Source: Parabacteroides sp. An277 (GTDB taxonomy: Bacteria > Bacteroidota > Bacteroidia > Bacteroidales > Tannerellaceae). From it: DNA of 64,000 nt. The stretch spans positions 1 through 64,000 of the forward strand of contig NZ_NFJB01000018.1 in NCBI RefSeq assembly GCF_002159645.1, in the 5' to 3' direction. Position numbers and translations under genes: made by a program. The notes beneath the pieces are model-generated. The model worked only from the letters and a program-made list of their open reading frames with translations, did no database searches and was not told where the DNA came from. Below are positions 46,195-54,923 of this stretch, piece by piece. Numbering within the stretch: position 1 is the first letter of the stretch; every line of letters begins with the position of its first letter.

Positions 46195-46225
46195 TTGCAT
46201 GATAAAGAAGGAAACCTTACCTTTG
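46195..46225 (+). promoter_or_regulatory. Promoter of a candidate small RNA
   Basis: TTG (46195-46197) and TACCTTTG (46218-46225) are 20 bp apart, about 160 bp ahead of the next gene and directly upstream of a short stretch that ends in a terminator. Confidence 0.7.
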
Positions 46226-46228
46226 CAA

Positions 46229-46323
46229 CATGAAATCCTAAATTAAAGGTTTTGATAAAATTTTTCATAGTTAAGGTTTTGGTTTGAGGAGTGTCCGGTT
46301 GTGAAACGGGGCACTCTTTTTTT
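46229..46323 (+). ncRNA. Candidate small RNA of about 95 nt
   Basis: A promoter at 46195-46225 is followed by about 60 nt of A/T-rich sequence with no ORF. The stem GAGTG-T-CC-G-GTT / AAC-G-GG-G-CACTC then precedes a run of nine T (46289-46323). A separate weaker -7 box (TATTTTTG, 46359-46366) can serve the downstream lipoprotein gene. The unit therefore looks self-contained, although a leader with attenuator is possible. No known RNA family is recognised. Confidence 0.55.
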
Positions 46324-46392
46324 ATGCTTACTTGACTCTCAAATCCAAGATAAATCCCTATTTTTGTCGGGATTTTAGGAAAAGCAAAATAA

Positions 46393-48312
46393 ATGAGACC
46401 CATAAGAAGAAATAGTTCCAAACAGTTCGTGGCTGCGGCTATCCTGGGCATCTTTACTTGGTGCCTATATGCCTGTGCGAACATGGCTACTCCTAATGGA
46501 GGGCCTTACGATGAGTTGCCTCCCCGATTTATTAGTAGTATACCGGCTCCCAATACGATCAATTATCAAGGAAAGAAGATTGAGATTCTTTTCGACGAAC
46601 TAATCCAACTGGATAATCCGATGGAAAATGTTATCATCACGCCACCACAACGGGAAACACCCATTATCCGGGCTTCTGGCAAAAGGGTGGAGGTCGAATT
46701 ATTGGATTCGTTGCAAGAAAATATGACGTATACTATCGACTTTACCAATTCGATAGCTGATAATAACGAGAAGAATGTGCTTGAGAATTTCACCTTTGCC
46801 TTTTCGACGGGTGATATTATCGACTCCATGGAGGTCTCTGGCTATGTATTAAATGCCGAGAATTTGGAACCAATGCCCGGTATTTCCATCGGACTTCATA
46901 GCAACTTGGCGGATTCTGCCTTTCGGACGATTCCTTTCTATCGTACGTCGCGTACGAATGATAAGGGACATTTCACGGTGCGTAATATCAAACCGGGTAC
47001 GTATCGCATTTATGCGCTGAATGATGTGAACCGGGATTATAAGTTCGATCAGCCGGGAGAGGATATAGCTTGGACGGATTCACTCGTTGTTCCTTCGTGC
47101 GAACCGGCTATTCGCCAAGATACCATCTGGAAAGATACGTTGACGATTGATACTATTTTGACGGTACCTTATACGCGTTTCTTTCCAGACGATATCCATT
47201 TTCGCCTCTTTAAGGAGAAGTTCGAACGACAATACATGACGCGGCCCGAACGTCCGGATGCGCATTATTTTGTGCTTCATTTCAATATACCAGTCGATAC
47301 GATTCCCATTCCGATACCGCTCAACTTCCGACCGCAAGCGGAAACATGGTTTGTTACTCAACAAAATAATGGGGGAAAAGACATCGCCTTTTGGATTTCC
47401 GACTCGACCGTGTGGAAGCAAGACACTTTGCGGATGGAAATTACTTATCCTCGAAGTGATTCGTTGAATGTGTTGCGTCCGCAAACGGATACGATACAGA
47501 CTATCAGCCGTCGGCGTCCTGCGGAGAAAAAACGGAAGAAGAAAGATGAGCCGGAAATCGAATTTCTGGGCATGACGATTGATGCGCCGAGTAGTATGGA
47601 CCTCTTCGATACGGTTTCTATTGTCTTCAACGAACCTGTTTTGGATTTGCAGAAAGAGTGGTTTAAGTTAGAACAAGAGGTAGATTCGGTCTGGGGCATT
47701 GTGGATTTCGAGTTTTTCCAAGATTCGTTGAATTCATTGGGGTATTATATCGACCGCGATTGGAAATATGGTGAGTCGTATCGTCTTTCCGTGGATTCGG
47801 CCCGTATCTATAGCCTGTATGGGAAGTGGAACGACCGGTTTGAAAGTGCGTTCAAGATTAAACCGGAAGATAGCTATGGACATCTTTATATTAATATTGT
47901 AGGAGTCGATTCGTGCGCTTACGTTGAGTTGCTGAATGCAAAAGACGAGCCGGTGCGCAAAGCGGTCTTGAAGGGAGGTGGCGTCCTCTTCATGGATTTG
48001 AAACCGGACAAGTATTATGCCCGTATCGTCTTGGATTTGAACCGGAACGGAAAATGGGATACGGGTAGTTATGCCGAAAAACGTCAGCCCGAAGAGGTGT
48101 TTTATTCGCCGAAGGTCTATAATGTCCTGCAAAATTTCCAGATAGAAGAAACCTGGAATGTGTATGCTACGCCATGGCTCCGTCAGAAGCCACTCGATAT
48201 TACCAAGAATAAGCCCAAAGAGGTCACGAAGAAGAAACGTGATTACCGTGAAGAAGGGCGAACCAGTTCCTCTAATTCCTCTTCCAATGGACTCGGTGGT
48301 TTCTCGTTGTAA
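46393..48312 (+). CDS. Ig-like (Big_5) domain lipoprotein
   Basis: The 639-residue protein has a lipoprotein signal peptide (TWCLYAC, Cys about 28). The first domain (about 40-140) is the Bacteroidetes Ig-like/SbsA type: PPRFISSIPAPNTINYQGKKI, IEILFDELIQLDNPMENVII, ENFTFAFSTGD. A transthyretin-like insert (about 150-225; YVLNAENLEPMPGISIGLHS, GHFTVRNIKPGTYRIYALND) and further beta-domains follow. The C-terminus is basic and Ser-rich. It is a common Bacteroidetes envelope lipoprotein of unknown function. The end of the gene overlaps the start of the DUF3108 gene by 26 bp, which suggests coupled expression. Confidence 0.85.
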   Translation: MRPIRRNSSKQFVAAAILGIFTWCLYACANMATPNGGPYDELPPRFISSIPAPNTINYQGKKIEILFDELIQLDNPMENVIITPPQRETPIIRASGKRVEVELLDSLQENMTYTIDFTNSIADNNEKNVLENFTFAFSTGDIIDSMEVSGYVLNAENLEPMPGISIGLHSNLADSAFRTIPFYRTSRTNDKGHFTVRNIKPGTYRIYALNDVNRDYKFDQPGEDIAWTDSLVVPSCEPAIRQDTIWKDTLTIDTILTVPYTRFFPDDIHFRLFKEKFERQYMTRPERPDAHYFVLHFNIPVDTIPIPIPLNFRPQAETWFVTQQNNGGKDIAFWISDSTVWKQDTLRMEITYPRSDSLNVLRPQTDTIQTISRRRPAEKKRKKKDEPEIEFLGMTIDAPSSMDLFDTVSIVFNEPVLDLQKEWFKLEQEVDSVWGIVDFEFFQDSLNSLGYYIDRDWKYGESYRLSVDSARIYSLYGKWNDRFESAFKIKPEDSYGHLYINIVGVDSCAYVELLNAKDEPVRKAVLKGGGVLFMDLKPDKYYARIVLDLNRNGKWDTGSYAEKRQPEEVFYSPKVYNVLQNFQIEETWNVYATPWLRQKPLDITKNKPKEVTKKKRDYREEGRTSSSNSSSNGLGGFSL

Positions 48313-49081
48313 ACGCTTGGCGATAGCTTTCCTGTGGCTCGTGGGCTCTTCCGCGGCGATGGCGCAGGCACTTCCGCGAGAGATTTTCCGGGAGGGCGAG
48401 GTGCAGCATTTCCAGCTCTACTTCAAATGGGGGCTTATCATGGCGAAGGCCGGAAAGGCGGAGTTTCGGATGCAGGCAGATACGTGGAAGGGTGATTCGG
48501 TGTGGCATTATGCACTTCGGTTTCATACGACAGGGCTCATCGAGCGTGTGTTTCCGATGCGCGATTCGTTGGATTGCTATTTTACGAAGTCCGATCGCCT
48601 GCTCCGGTTTGCCTCTAAGCATGCGAACGATGGGGATTATTATTCGGTAGACGACCTCCGTTTTACGTATGGCGGGAAAGGGACGGAGGTGCATTCGCGC
48701 CGCTATACTTTGTCGCGTACCAAGATTGATACGCTGTTGGTGGCCCAACAGCCGGTGTATGATATGCTGGCGGCGACGCTTTACCTCCGTTCGCTCGATT
48801 GGGAAACGTTGCATATCGGGCGGGAATATCCTTTCCAGGTAGCGATTGGTAAGGATTTGGTGAATGCAGCGTTTCGTTACGACGGGCAGCAGATTGTAGA
48901 GCGCGACGGCCGTGCTTATCCGAGCCGTCATTTCTTTGTCGATGTGTACGACGAGGCTTTTACCCAGAGCCAGGCGGCGGGCGAGGTCTGGATGCTCGAT
49001 TCGCCGGCACATTTTCCGCTTAAAGTACGCGCCAAACTCAAAATTGGGGCGGCCGAGGCTTATCTTCTTCCGGAAGAATAG
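48287..49081 (+). CDS. DUF3108 domain-containing periplasmic protein
   Basis: The protein has 264 residues from ATG 48287 (MDSVVSRCKRLAIAFLWLVG). This start gives a normal signal peptide ending AAMAQA; the longer upstream frame lies inside the preceding gene. DUF3108 features are FREGEVQHFQLYFKWGLIMAKAGKAEF (about 35-61), the strand pattern ALRFHTTGLIERVFPMRDSL and WMLDSPAHFPLKVRAKLKIG (about 232-251). Function is unknown; a beta-barrel-like lipid- or glycan-binding fold is often suspected. The 3' end overlaps the convergent queG gene by 44 bp. Confidence 0.85.
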   Translation: MDSVVSRCKRLAIAFLWLVGSSAAMAQALPREIFREGEVQHFQLYFKWGLIMAKAGKAEFRMQADTWKGDSVWHYALRFHTTGLIERVFPMRDSLDCYFTKSDRLLRFASKHANDGDYYSVDDLRFTYGGKGTEVHSRRYTLSRTKIDTLLVAQQPVYDMLAATLYLRSLDWETLHIGREYPFQVAIGKDLVNAAFRYDGQQIVERDGRAYPSRHFFVDVYDEAFTQSQAAGEVWMLDSPAHFPLKVRAKLKIGAAEAYLLPEE

Positions 49082-49988
49082 GGACGAGGGCACGGCAGGT
49101 ACGCTGCAGCCCTTCGTATTTCGCCCGTTTGACAGCCGAGTGCTGGAAGATACGGCGATAGTCTTCTTCTGTCAGGTTTTCCAACGTTTCGTAGGAGAAG
49201 CGCAGCAGTTCGTCGGTGGGGCGAAACTCGTCCACGCGGGTCGGACGGGCAAAGCGGTTGTGCGGGCAAACGGCCTGACAGGTGTCGCATCCGTAGAGCC
49301 GGTTCCCTAATTTATTCGCTAATTCGTCAGGGATTTCCCCTTTATGCTCAATGGTCAGATAGGAGAAACAACGGTTGGCGTTGAGCAGATGTGGTGCCTC
49401 CAGCGCTCCGGACGGGCAAGCCCGGAGGCAACGGTCGCACGTTCCGCAGCGCGATGGCATGGGCTCGTCGTACGTATCCGCCTCCCGCGTCGTAATAATC
49501 TCGCCCAGAAAGAAAAAAGAGCCGCGTCTCGGTAGAATCAGGCAGTTGTTTTTGCCTATCCACCCGAGGCCTGCGCGCCACGCCCAGTAACGTTCCAACA
49601 CAGGGGCGGAATCCACAAACAGCCGTGCCTCGTCCGCCTCTCCGCCCAGCGATTCCCAGAGTTGCCGCAGTTTCCGTTTCATCACCTGGTGGTAATCTTT
49701 ACCATACGCATAGTAGGCGATATAAGGAAGGGACGGGTTGCGCCTTTGTTCGGGGAAATAGTTGAGGGCGACGACGATGAGGCTCCGTGCGCCGGGCACC
49801 AGTTCCGTCGGGTCGAGCCTCAGTGCGCGGTGGTTTGTCATGTAAGTCATCCCCGCTTCGTATCCCTTTGCCAGCCAAGCGTCCAGATGTGCTGCTTCGC
49901 CGGGGATGGCCTCTGCCGGAGCGATACCGCACGCGTCGAAGCCCCATTCAAGGGCCATTTCCTTTATTTTTTTTGCTTCTAACTTCAT
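49038..49988 (-). CDS. queG: Epoxyqueuosine reductase
   Basis: The 316-residue cobalamin- and Fe-S-dependent enzyme makes the last step of queuosine synthesis in tRNA. The N-terminal part has GFDACGIAPAEAIP. The reductase motif is seen in WRAGLGWIGKNNCLI (about 135-149). Two 4Fe-4S motifs are clear: CGTCDRCLRACPSGAL (about 180-195) and CDTCQAVCPHN (about 236-246), with another Cys in NANRCFSYL. Queuosine is placed at the wobble base of tRNAs for Asn, Asp, His and Tyr. The gene ends inside the convergent DUF3108 gene (44 bp overlap). No other que gene is in the window. Confidence 0.94.
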   Translation of the reverse strand: MKLEAKKIKEMALEWGFDACGIAPAEAIPGEAAHLDAWLAKGYEAGMTYMTNHRALRLDPTELVPGARSLIVVALNYFPEQRRNPSLPYIAYYAYGKDYHQVMKRKLRQLWESLGGEADEARLFVDSAPVLERYWAWRAGLGWIGKNNCLILPRRGSFFFLGEIITTREADTYDEPMPSRCGTCDRCLRACPSGALEAPHLLNANRCFSYLTIEHKGEIPDELANKLGNRLYGCDTCQAVCPHNRFARPTRVDEFRPTDELLRFSYETLENLTEEDYRRIFQHSAVKRAKYEGLQRTCRALVPILPEEDKPRPPQF

Positions 49989-50012
49989 TTACAGTTTTAT
50001 TTTCGATAATTG

Positions 50013-50229
50013 TGTTACAAGGAAATCTAATTTAGACCCCGAAATAGATAATCATGTTGCATGGAAATCTAATTTAGGGCCTGAATCGGGTTTTCCGTCT
50101 GCCTGAAAATGAAATTTAGACCCTGAAACAGATATCCATGTTACAAGGAAATCTAATTTAGACCCTGAAAAAGACATCCATGTTACAAGGAAATCTAATT
50201 TAGACCCTGAAATAGATAGTTATGTTACT
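50013..50229. repeat. Tandem array of five 42-bp units (array E)
   Basis: Units begin at 50013, 50055, 50097, 50139 and 50181, with a partial sixth at 50223. The repeated part is TGTTACAAGGAAATCTAATT followed by TAGACCCTGAA and a variable tail. Small dyads are TCTAATTTAGA inside the unit and CCATGTTACAAGG across unit junctions. Unit 3 has a replaced first half but keeps the 42-bp spacing. It fills the 264-bp gap between queG and the polysaccharide deacetylase gene. Confidence 0.9.
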
Positions 50230-50252
50230 AATATAGCTAAACAGGGGCGGCG

Positions 50253-50864
50253 TTATTCAATCCGTTTGAACTGATAGCCCTGTTCGAGGAGCCATTCGAT
50301 GGCCCGGGGCATCGCCCAACGCATGTTCCGTTCGGCCTTGAGGGAATCGTGGAAGACGAGGATGGAGCCGTTGCGCGTATAGCGTTTCACGTTCTCCAGG
50401 ACCTGCTGGGGCGAGAGGTGCGGACTGTAGTCGCGCGTGACGACGTCCCACATCACGATGCGATGCGATTTCCGGAGGCGGAAGACCTGCGCGAGCCGCA
50501 TGTGCCCGTGGGGCGGACGGAAAAGGGACCCCGGAATCAGCAGGCCGGCCTTGTCTACATTCGCCACGTAGTTGCGCGTCCTATAGCGAATGCCCTGGAT
50601 GTGGTTGAACGTATGGTTTCCCACGGCATGCCCGCGCTCGACAACCAGCCGGAACACGTCGGGATGCTTACGGACATTGTCGCCCACCATGAAAAAGGTA
50701 GCTTTCACGCCATACGTGTCCAGCGTATCTAAAACCCAAGGGGTGACCTCTGGAATCGGTCCGTCGTCGAACGTCAGGTAGACGCATCGCTCTTCAGACG
50801 GGATTCGCCAGGTCGCCCCCGGGAATAAAGCCCTGTAGAACCAGGGCGGTTGCTCTATGAACAT
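50253..50864 (-). CDS. Polysaccharide deacetylase (NodB homology domain)
   Basis: The 203-residue protein consists almost wholly of a NodB domain: VYLTFDDGPIPEVTPWVL (motif 1, about 28-45, catalytic Asp and metal Asp), KATFFMVGDNV, HAVGNHTFNH (motif 2, metal His residues, about 79-88), LFRPPHGHMRLAQVF (motif 3), and WDVVTRDYSP. The carbohydrate esterase 4 family removes N-acetyl groups from peptidoglycan, chitin or similar glycans. No signal peptide is obvious, only a hydrophobic N-terminus (PPWFYRALFPG). It lies 15 bp after the DUF2723 gene on the same strand, so the two are likely one operon. Confidence 0.9.
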   Translation of the reverse strand: MFIEQPPWFYRALFPGATWRIPSEERCVYLTFDDGPIPEVTPWVLDTLDTYGVKATFFMVGDNVRKHPDVFRLVVERGHAVGNHTFNHIQGIRYRTRNYVANVDKAGLLIPGSLFRPPHGHMRLAQVFRLRKSHRIVMWDVVTRDYSPHLSPQQVLENVKRYTRNGSILVFHDSLKAERNMRWAMPRAIEWLLEQGYQFKRIE

Positions 50865-50879
50865 ATTTTAGTTTAGTAC

Positions 50880-53800
50880 TTATTCGCCTTTTTTCTGCAA
50901 CGAAGCATACGCCATGCGGAAGTTATCGAACTCTTCCTGGTACTTTTCTTGCAGTTCCTTGTCGTGCTCTTTGGCTACGCGCATAATTTCTTGCATGGTA
51001 TACAAATCCGTATTTAAATCGGAAGCGACCGAAGCGAATTGCGTCGGTTTCAAGCGGAAATACCAGTCGAGATTACGCATCATATTATCGGCAATTGCCT
51101 CATAAACTGCGTGGCCCTTCTCTTTTTGCCCTAAGAGATAGTAGAACTCGCCAATCGAGAGCGCCGTATAATCCATCGGGACGTTTTCCGGCGTCATGAC
51201 CTCCATGCACTTGTCGAGTACTTTCAAAGCCCGCTCGTTGTCGCCCTCTTGCATCAGCGTAGCAGCCAATGGCGCGAAGACGCTGTATCGGTACGATTTA
51301 CACATGCGGAGCACGTTCTCGTCGAGGTAGATGCCCGGCTCGTTTACGCCTCCCCATTTGAATTTGTTCATCACATTATCGTACATTTTCTCGACATTTA
51401 CCGCCTTCACGGTCTTTTCCACTTTCATGGGGACGATTTGGTACGCCATGCCGGTCTTTTGGAAATAGGGCGAAAGGTTGACGAACTGGTCGGGCGAGAC
51501 GGTGATGGCATAATACATAGGACGCTGCCAGTTGTTCGTCTGAAGCATGTTGAGGATAATCAACTCCTGCTTGCCCAGGGCGTTCTTTCCTTTCAGGTCG
51601 ATGGTCATGTCTCGTAAAATATAACGGGCGTCGGCCGTATCGACCACTCCGTGCTGCACGACGGCCGCCGAATCGACCTTGTAAGTCAAGGTTTGCGAAG
51701 GAAGGTAATCCATTTCTTCGCTGAGTCCCGGCAGTTTCTTGTATTTCGGGTCGTTGCTACGGACAAATTCCAGCGCCGTATTGAGGTCGACAGCCTGTTC
51801 CGTGACGGGGAAAATATACGCGAAGTCGCGCGTTCCCTGTACATAATCCGCGTGGTTCCACGAGATAGGAAGCGGAGCCGATTCGTAAGCCTGTTTCTTC
51901 ATTTGGTCGATGTACCAATCCGTCTGCAGATAACTGGTGTTACAAACGCGGACATCGGTACGGATGCCTTCTACCTCTTGTGCATACCAAAGCGGGAAGG
52001 TATCGTTATCGCCATTGGTAAAGAGGATGGCGTTCGGCTCACACGAGTTTAAGTAATTGTGGGCAAAGTCGCGGGCAATGTAGCGGCCCGAGCGATCGTG
52101 GTCATCCCAGTTTTGACCTGCCATTTGGATGGGTACCAACAAAGCGGCGATGGATGCCACTACAGCTGACGCCATGCTTGGCAACTTCGCATATTTCTGA
52201 AGCAACTTGACCAATGCCGCTACGCCGAAACCAATCCAAATACAGAACGCGTAGAATGAACCGGCATACGCATAATCTCGTTCGCGTACCTGCAACGGAC
52301 TTTGGTTCAGGTAAAGCACAATGGCAATACCCGTCATGAAGAAGAGCATGAACGTTACCCAGAATCCCTGGATTCCCTTCTTTCCGGCATAGACTTGATA
52401 GACTAATCCCAAGATACCGAGCAGGAGTGGAAGCATATAATAGACGTTATGCCCTTTGTTGTCGGCAATGTCGGACGGCATATTGTCCTGTGGACCCACC
52501 AGCTTCTCATCGATAAACTTAATGCCTGTAATCCAGTTTCCGTGGTTCACCTCGCCTTGTCCTTGGATATCGTTCTGCCGTCCGGAGAAGTTCCAGAGGA
52601 AGTAACGCCAATACATGAAGTTCAGCTGGTAGGAGATGAAGAAGCGGATATTCTCGGCGAAGGTCGGCTTCAGGACGGATTTCGTCTCGCCACATTGCGT
52701 GAACTTCACCGGTTGTCCCTTGATATTCGCCCATTCCTTGTAAGCCTCGATGTGGCGAGGCTCGGCGCTGTGCATACGAGGGAAGAACATGTTCAGCTCA
52801 TCCACATATTCATATTCGAGATTATGGCGCGATACATAATAACGGTCCTTTTCATTCGGGTCTTTCTTCTCGATGCGGGTCCATACCGGCGAGCCTTCAT
52901 GCGTGACGGCTGCGCACATGTTACCTTCGTTTGTGCGTTTCACTTCTGAAACGTAGGTCCGACCATATAATAAAGGTGTATCGCCATACTGTTCGCGCGC
53001 CAGGTAGGTACGCAGTGTAAAGATATCGCTTGGAGCATTCTGGTTCATCGGCGTATCGGCTGTGGCGCGAATCAGAATCAGCGCATAGGAAGAATAACCG
53101 ACCACAATCACCAACAACGCCGTGAGCGTCGTGTTCATCAATTTGATGTTGAGTTTTTTGCTCAGGAAAAGCCAAGCAGCCAGTCCGGCTACAATCACTA
53201 CTGGTATCAAATAGCTACTTCCGATAAATGGAATGCCAATCAACGTCACAGCAATGAGAAACGACAATTTCAGGCGGAGCGGATGCACTTCGTCGCGCAT
53301 GGTTTCCCAAATAGACCAAGCCAAGGCGGCTGCCAATACGATGACATACGCATAGACGCCACTGTTGTAGGGCATGCCCAAAACGTTCACAAACAACAAT
53401 TCGAAATAGCCGCAAATCTCGACCAGTCCTTGTACGACGCCATACATCATCAGGGCAATAATCACGAACGAAATCAGCAGGGCGACGAGCGTCCCCTTCA
53501 TCGTCGGCTCTGGGAATTTCTTGTAGTAATAGACCAACACCATTGCTGGAATACAAAGTAAGTTCAGCAAGTGGACACCGACACTCAATCCCATCAAATA
53601 GGCAATGAGGATAATCCACCGGTCGGCATGGGGCTTGTCGGCTACCTCTTCCCATTTCAAAATCAGCCAGAAGACGACAGCTGTAAAGAGCGACGAATAG
53701 GCATATACTTCGCCCTCGACCGCACTAAACCAGAATGTGTCGCTAAATGTATAGGCCAACGCACCGACTACACCCGAACCCATAATCGTCACCAGTTGCG

Positions 53801-54143
53801 CGGTGGTCATCTCTTGTCCGTCGTTTACAACAATCTTCCGGGCTAAATGCGTAATACTCCAGAAAAGGAATAGGATAGTTAGTCCGCTGAAGAGAGCCGA
53901 CATCGAGTTTACCATCTTCGCCACCATCGAAGGATCGGAGGCCAGTTGGGTGAATAGATTGGCTGTCAGCATGAAGAACGGTGCTCCAGGCGGGTGCCCT
54001 ACTTCCAGTTTGTATGCCGAAGAAACGAACTCGCCGCAGTCCCAGAAACTACCCGACGGTTCGATGGTCATCAAATAAACGCAGGAGGCGATGGCAAAGA
54101 CAATCCATCCCAATGCGTTGTTGATTAGTTTGTAATTTCCCAT
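50880..54143 (-). CDS. DUF2723 multi-pass membrane protein (TMEM260-like putative glycosyltransferase)
   Basis: The 1087-residue protein has about ten to twelve membrane spans in its first 350 residues, preceded by the DUF2723 signature ASCVYLMTIEPSGSFWDCGE (about 18-37) and HPPGAPFFMLTAN (about 50-62). There is a second membrane group near 570-680, then a large periplasmic C-terminal part with TPR-like helices near residues 990-1050. The family is related to human TMEM260, a protein O-mannosyltransferase, so a lipid-linked-sugar-dependent glycosyltransferase acting at the outside of the inner membrane is likely, though unproven in bacteria. The promoter is at 54236-54208. It heads an operon with the polysaccharide deacetylase. 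Confidence 0.85.
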   Translation of the reverse strand: MGNYKLINNALGWIVFAIASCVYLMTIEPSGSFWDCGEFVSSAYKLEVGHPPGAPFFMLTANLFTQLASDPSMVAKMVNSMSALFSGLTILFLFWSITHLARKIVVNDGQEMTTAQLVTIMGSGVVGALAYTFSDTFWFSAVEGEVYAYSSLFTAVVFWLILKWEEVADKPHADRWIILIAYLMGLSVGVHLLNLLCIPAMVLVYYYKKFPEPTMKGTLVALLISFVIIALMMYGVVQGLVEICGYFELLFVNVLGMPYNSGVYAYVIVLAAALAWSIWETMRDEVHPLRLKLSFLIAVTLIGIPFIGSSYLIPVVIVAGLAAWLFLSKKLNIKLMNTTLTALLVIVVGYSSYALILIRATADTPMNQNAPSDIFTLRTYLAREQYGDTPLLYGRTYVSEVKRTNEGNMCAAVTHEGSPVWTRIEKKDPNEKDRYYVSRHNLEYEYVDELNMFFPRMHSAEPRHIEAYKEWANIKGQPVKFTQCGETKSVLKPTFAENIRFFISYQLNFMYWRYFLWNFSGRQNDIQGQGEVNHGNWITGIKFIDEKLVGPQDNMPSDIADNKGHNVYYMLPLLLGILGLVYQVYAGKKGIQGFWVTFMLFFMTGIAIVLYLNQSPLQVRERDYAYAGSFYAFCIWIGFGVAALVKLLQKYAKLPSMASAVVASIAALLVPIQMAGQNWDDHDRSGRYIARDFAHNYLNSCEPNAILFTNGDNDTFPLWYAQEVEGIRTDVRVCNTSYLQTDWYIDQMKKQAYESAPLPISWNHADYVQGTRDFAYIFPVTEQAVDLNTALEFVRSNDPKYKKLPGLSEEMDYLPSQTLTYKVDSAAVVQHGVVDTADARYILRDMTIDLKGKNALGKQELIILNMLQTNNWQRPMYYAITVSPDQFVNLSPYFQKTGMAYQIVPMKVEKTVKAVNVEKMYDNVMNKFKWGGVNEPGIYLDENVLRMCKSYRYSVFAPLAATLMQEGDNERALKVLDKCMEVMTPENVPMDYTALSIGEFYYLLGQKEKGHAVYEAIADNMMRNLDWYFRLKPTQFASVASDLNTDLYTMQEIMRVAKEHDKELQEKYQEEFDNFRMAYASLQKKGE

Positions 54144-54207
54144 TCTATCTTTATTAATTTGGATTTAACTTTTCCCTATTTGCCTTTTCTCGGCGGCAAA
54201 ACCGTTG

Positions 54208-54236
54208 CAAATGTACGCAATTGTTTGATTGTACAA
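54208..54236 (-). promoter_or_regulatory. Promoter of the DUF2723-deacetylase operon
   Basis: On the minus strand TTG (54236-54234) and TACATTTG (54215-54208) have an 18-bp spacer, and the ATG is 65 bases downstream. Confidence 0.6.
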
Positions 54237-54269
54237 CGCAGTAAGGGGCGATAAATTGCGCGGCCGATG

Positions 54270-54923
54270 TTATTTCCTGCCGAAATCAGCCGGAATCTCT
54301 CCCCACGCGCTGGTTTCCCACTTGCGGATTTCAGTTGTATATTCGTTTTCTTGCAGCCACTTTTCGGCGCGATGGATGAGGTCGAACAGCATCTCGTTGG
54401 CAGGTTCGCGCTCCAGGAGCGTTTTGCAACGTTTGGCCTTGACCCACGCGATGGCGTTGCGGCTGTCCGAATATATCGGAAGCGAGCTCCCGCTCCGTTT
54501 CAAAAGCGCCAGCCCGTGCACCAAGGCGAGAAATTCGCCGATATTGTTCGTCCCCCGGCGGAGTGGCCCGACGTGGAACACCTCTTGCCCCGTTTTCGTG
54601 TACACGCCCCGGTATTCAAGGTCGCCCGGATTACCGCTGCAGGCGGCATCTACCGCGAGGCTTTCTTCCGTGGGTTTCCCTATGGCAGGCGTCTCGGCGT
54701 GCATCATCCGTTCGAACACCGTGCGGTTCGAGGGGTTCGCGGCGCGATACGCCTCATAGCCTTTCTCATACGCCTCTTCGGCCTCCGCGCGTGTCTCAAA
54801 CGCTTTGTATTTTGCGCCCGTATAGCCTTTCACCTGTTCCTCGCACGTGTCCCAATCGTGGTAAATGCCGGGATTCACTCCCTGCCACACGACGTAATAT
54901 TTTCGTTTTCGGTTTGTTTTCAT
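54270..54923 (-). CDS. Ribonuclease HI with N-terminal viroplasmin domain
   Basis: The 217-residue protein has a viroplasmin/caulimovirus-VI-like RNA-DNA-hybrid-binding domain (about 8-55; YYVVWQGVNPGIYHDWDTCE, YKAFETRAEAEEAY). It is followed by an RNase H domain with catalytic Asp in AVDAACSGNPG (about 88-98), Glu in NNIGEFLALVHGLAL, Asp in IYSDSRNAIAWV and the last acidic residue in GEIPADFGRK. It cleaves RNA in RNA-DNA hybrids, such as R-loops and primers. It stands alone; array F lies upstream. Confidence 0.93.
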   Translation of the reverse strand: MKTNRKRKYYVVWQGVNPGIYHDWDTCEEQVKGYTGAKYKAFETRAEAEEAYEKGYEAYRAANPSNRTVFERMMHAETPAIGKPTEESLAVDAACSGNPGDLEYRGVYTKTGQEVFHVGPLRRGTNNIGEFLALVHGLALLKRSGSSLPIYSDSRNAIAWVKAKRCKTLLEREPANEMLFDLIHRAEKWLQENEYTTEIRKWETSAWGEIPADFGRK

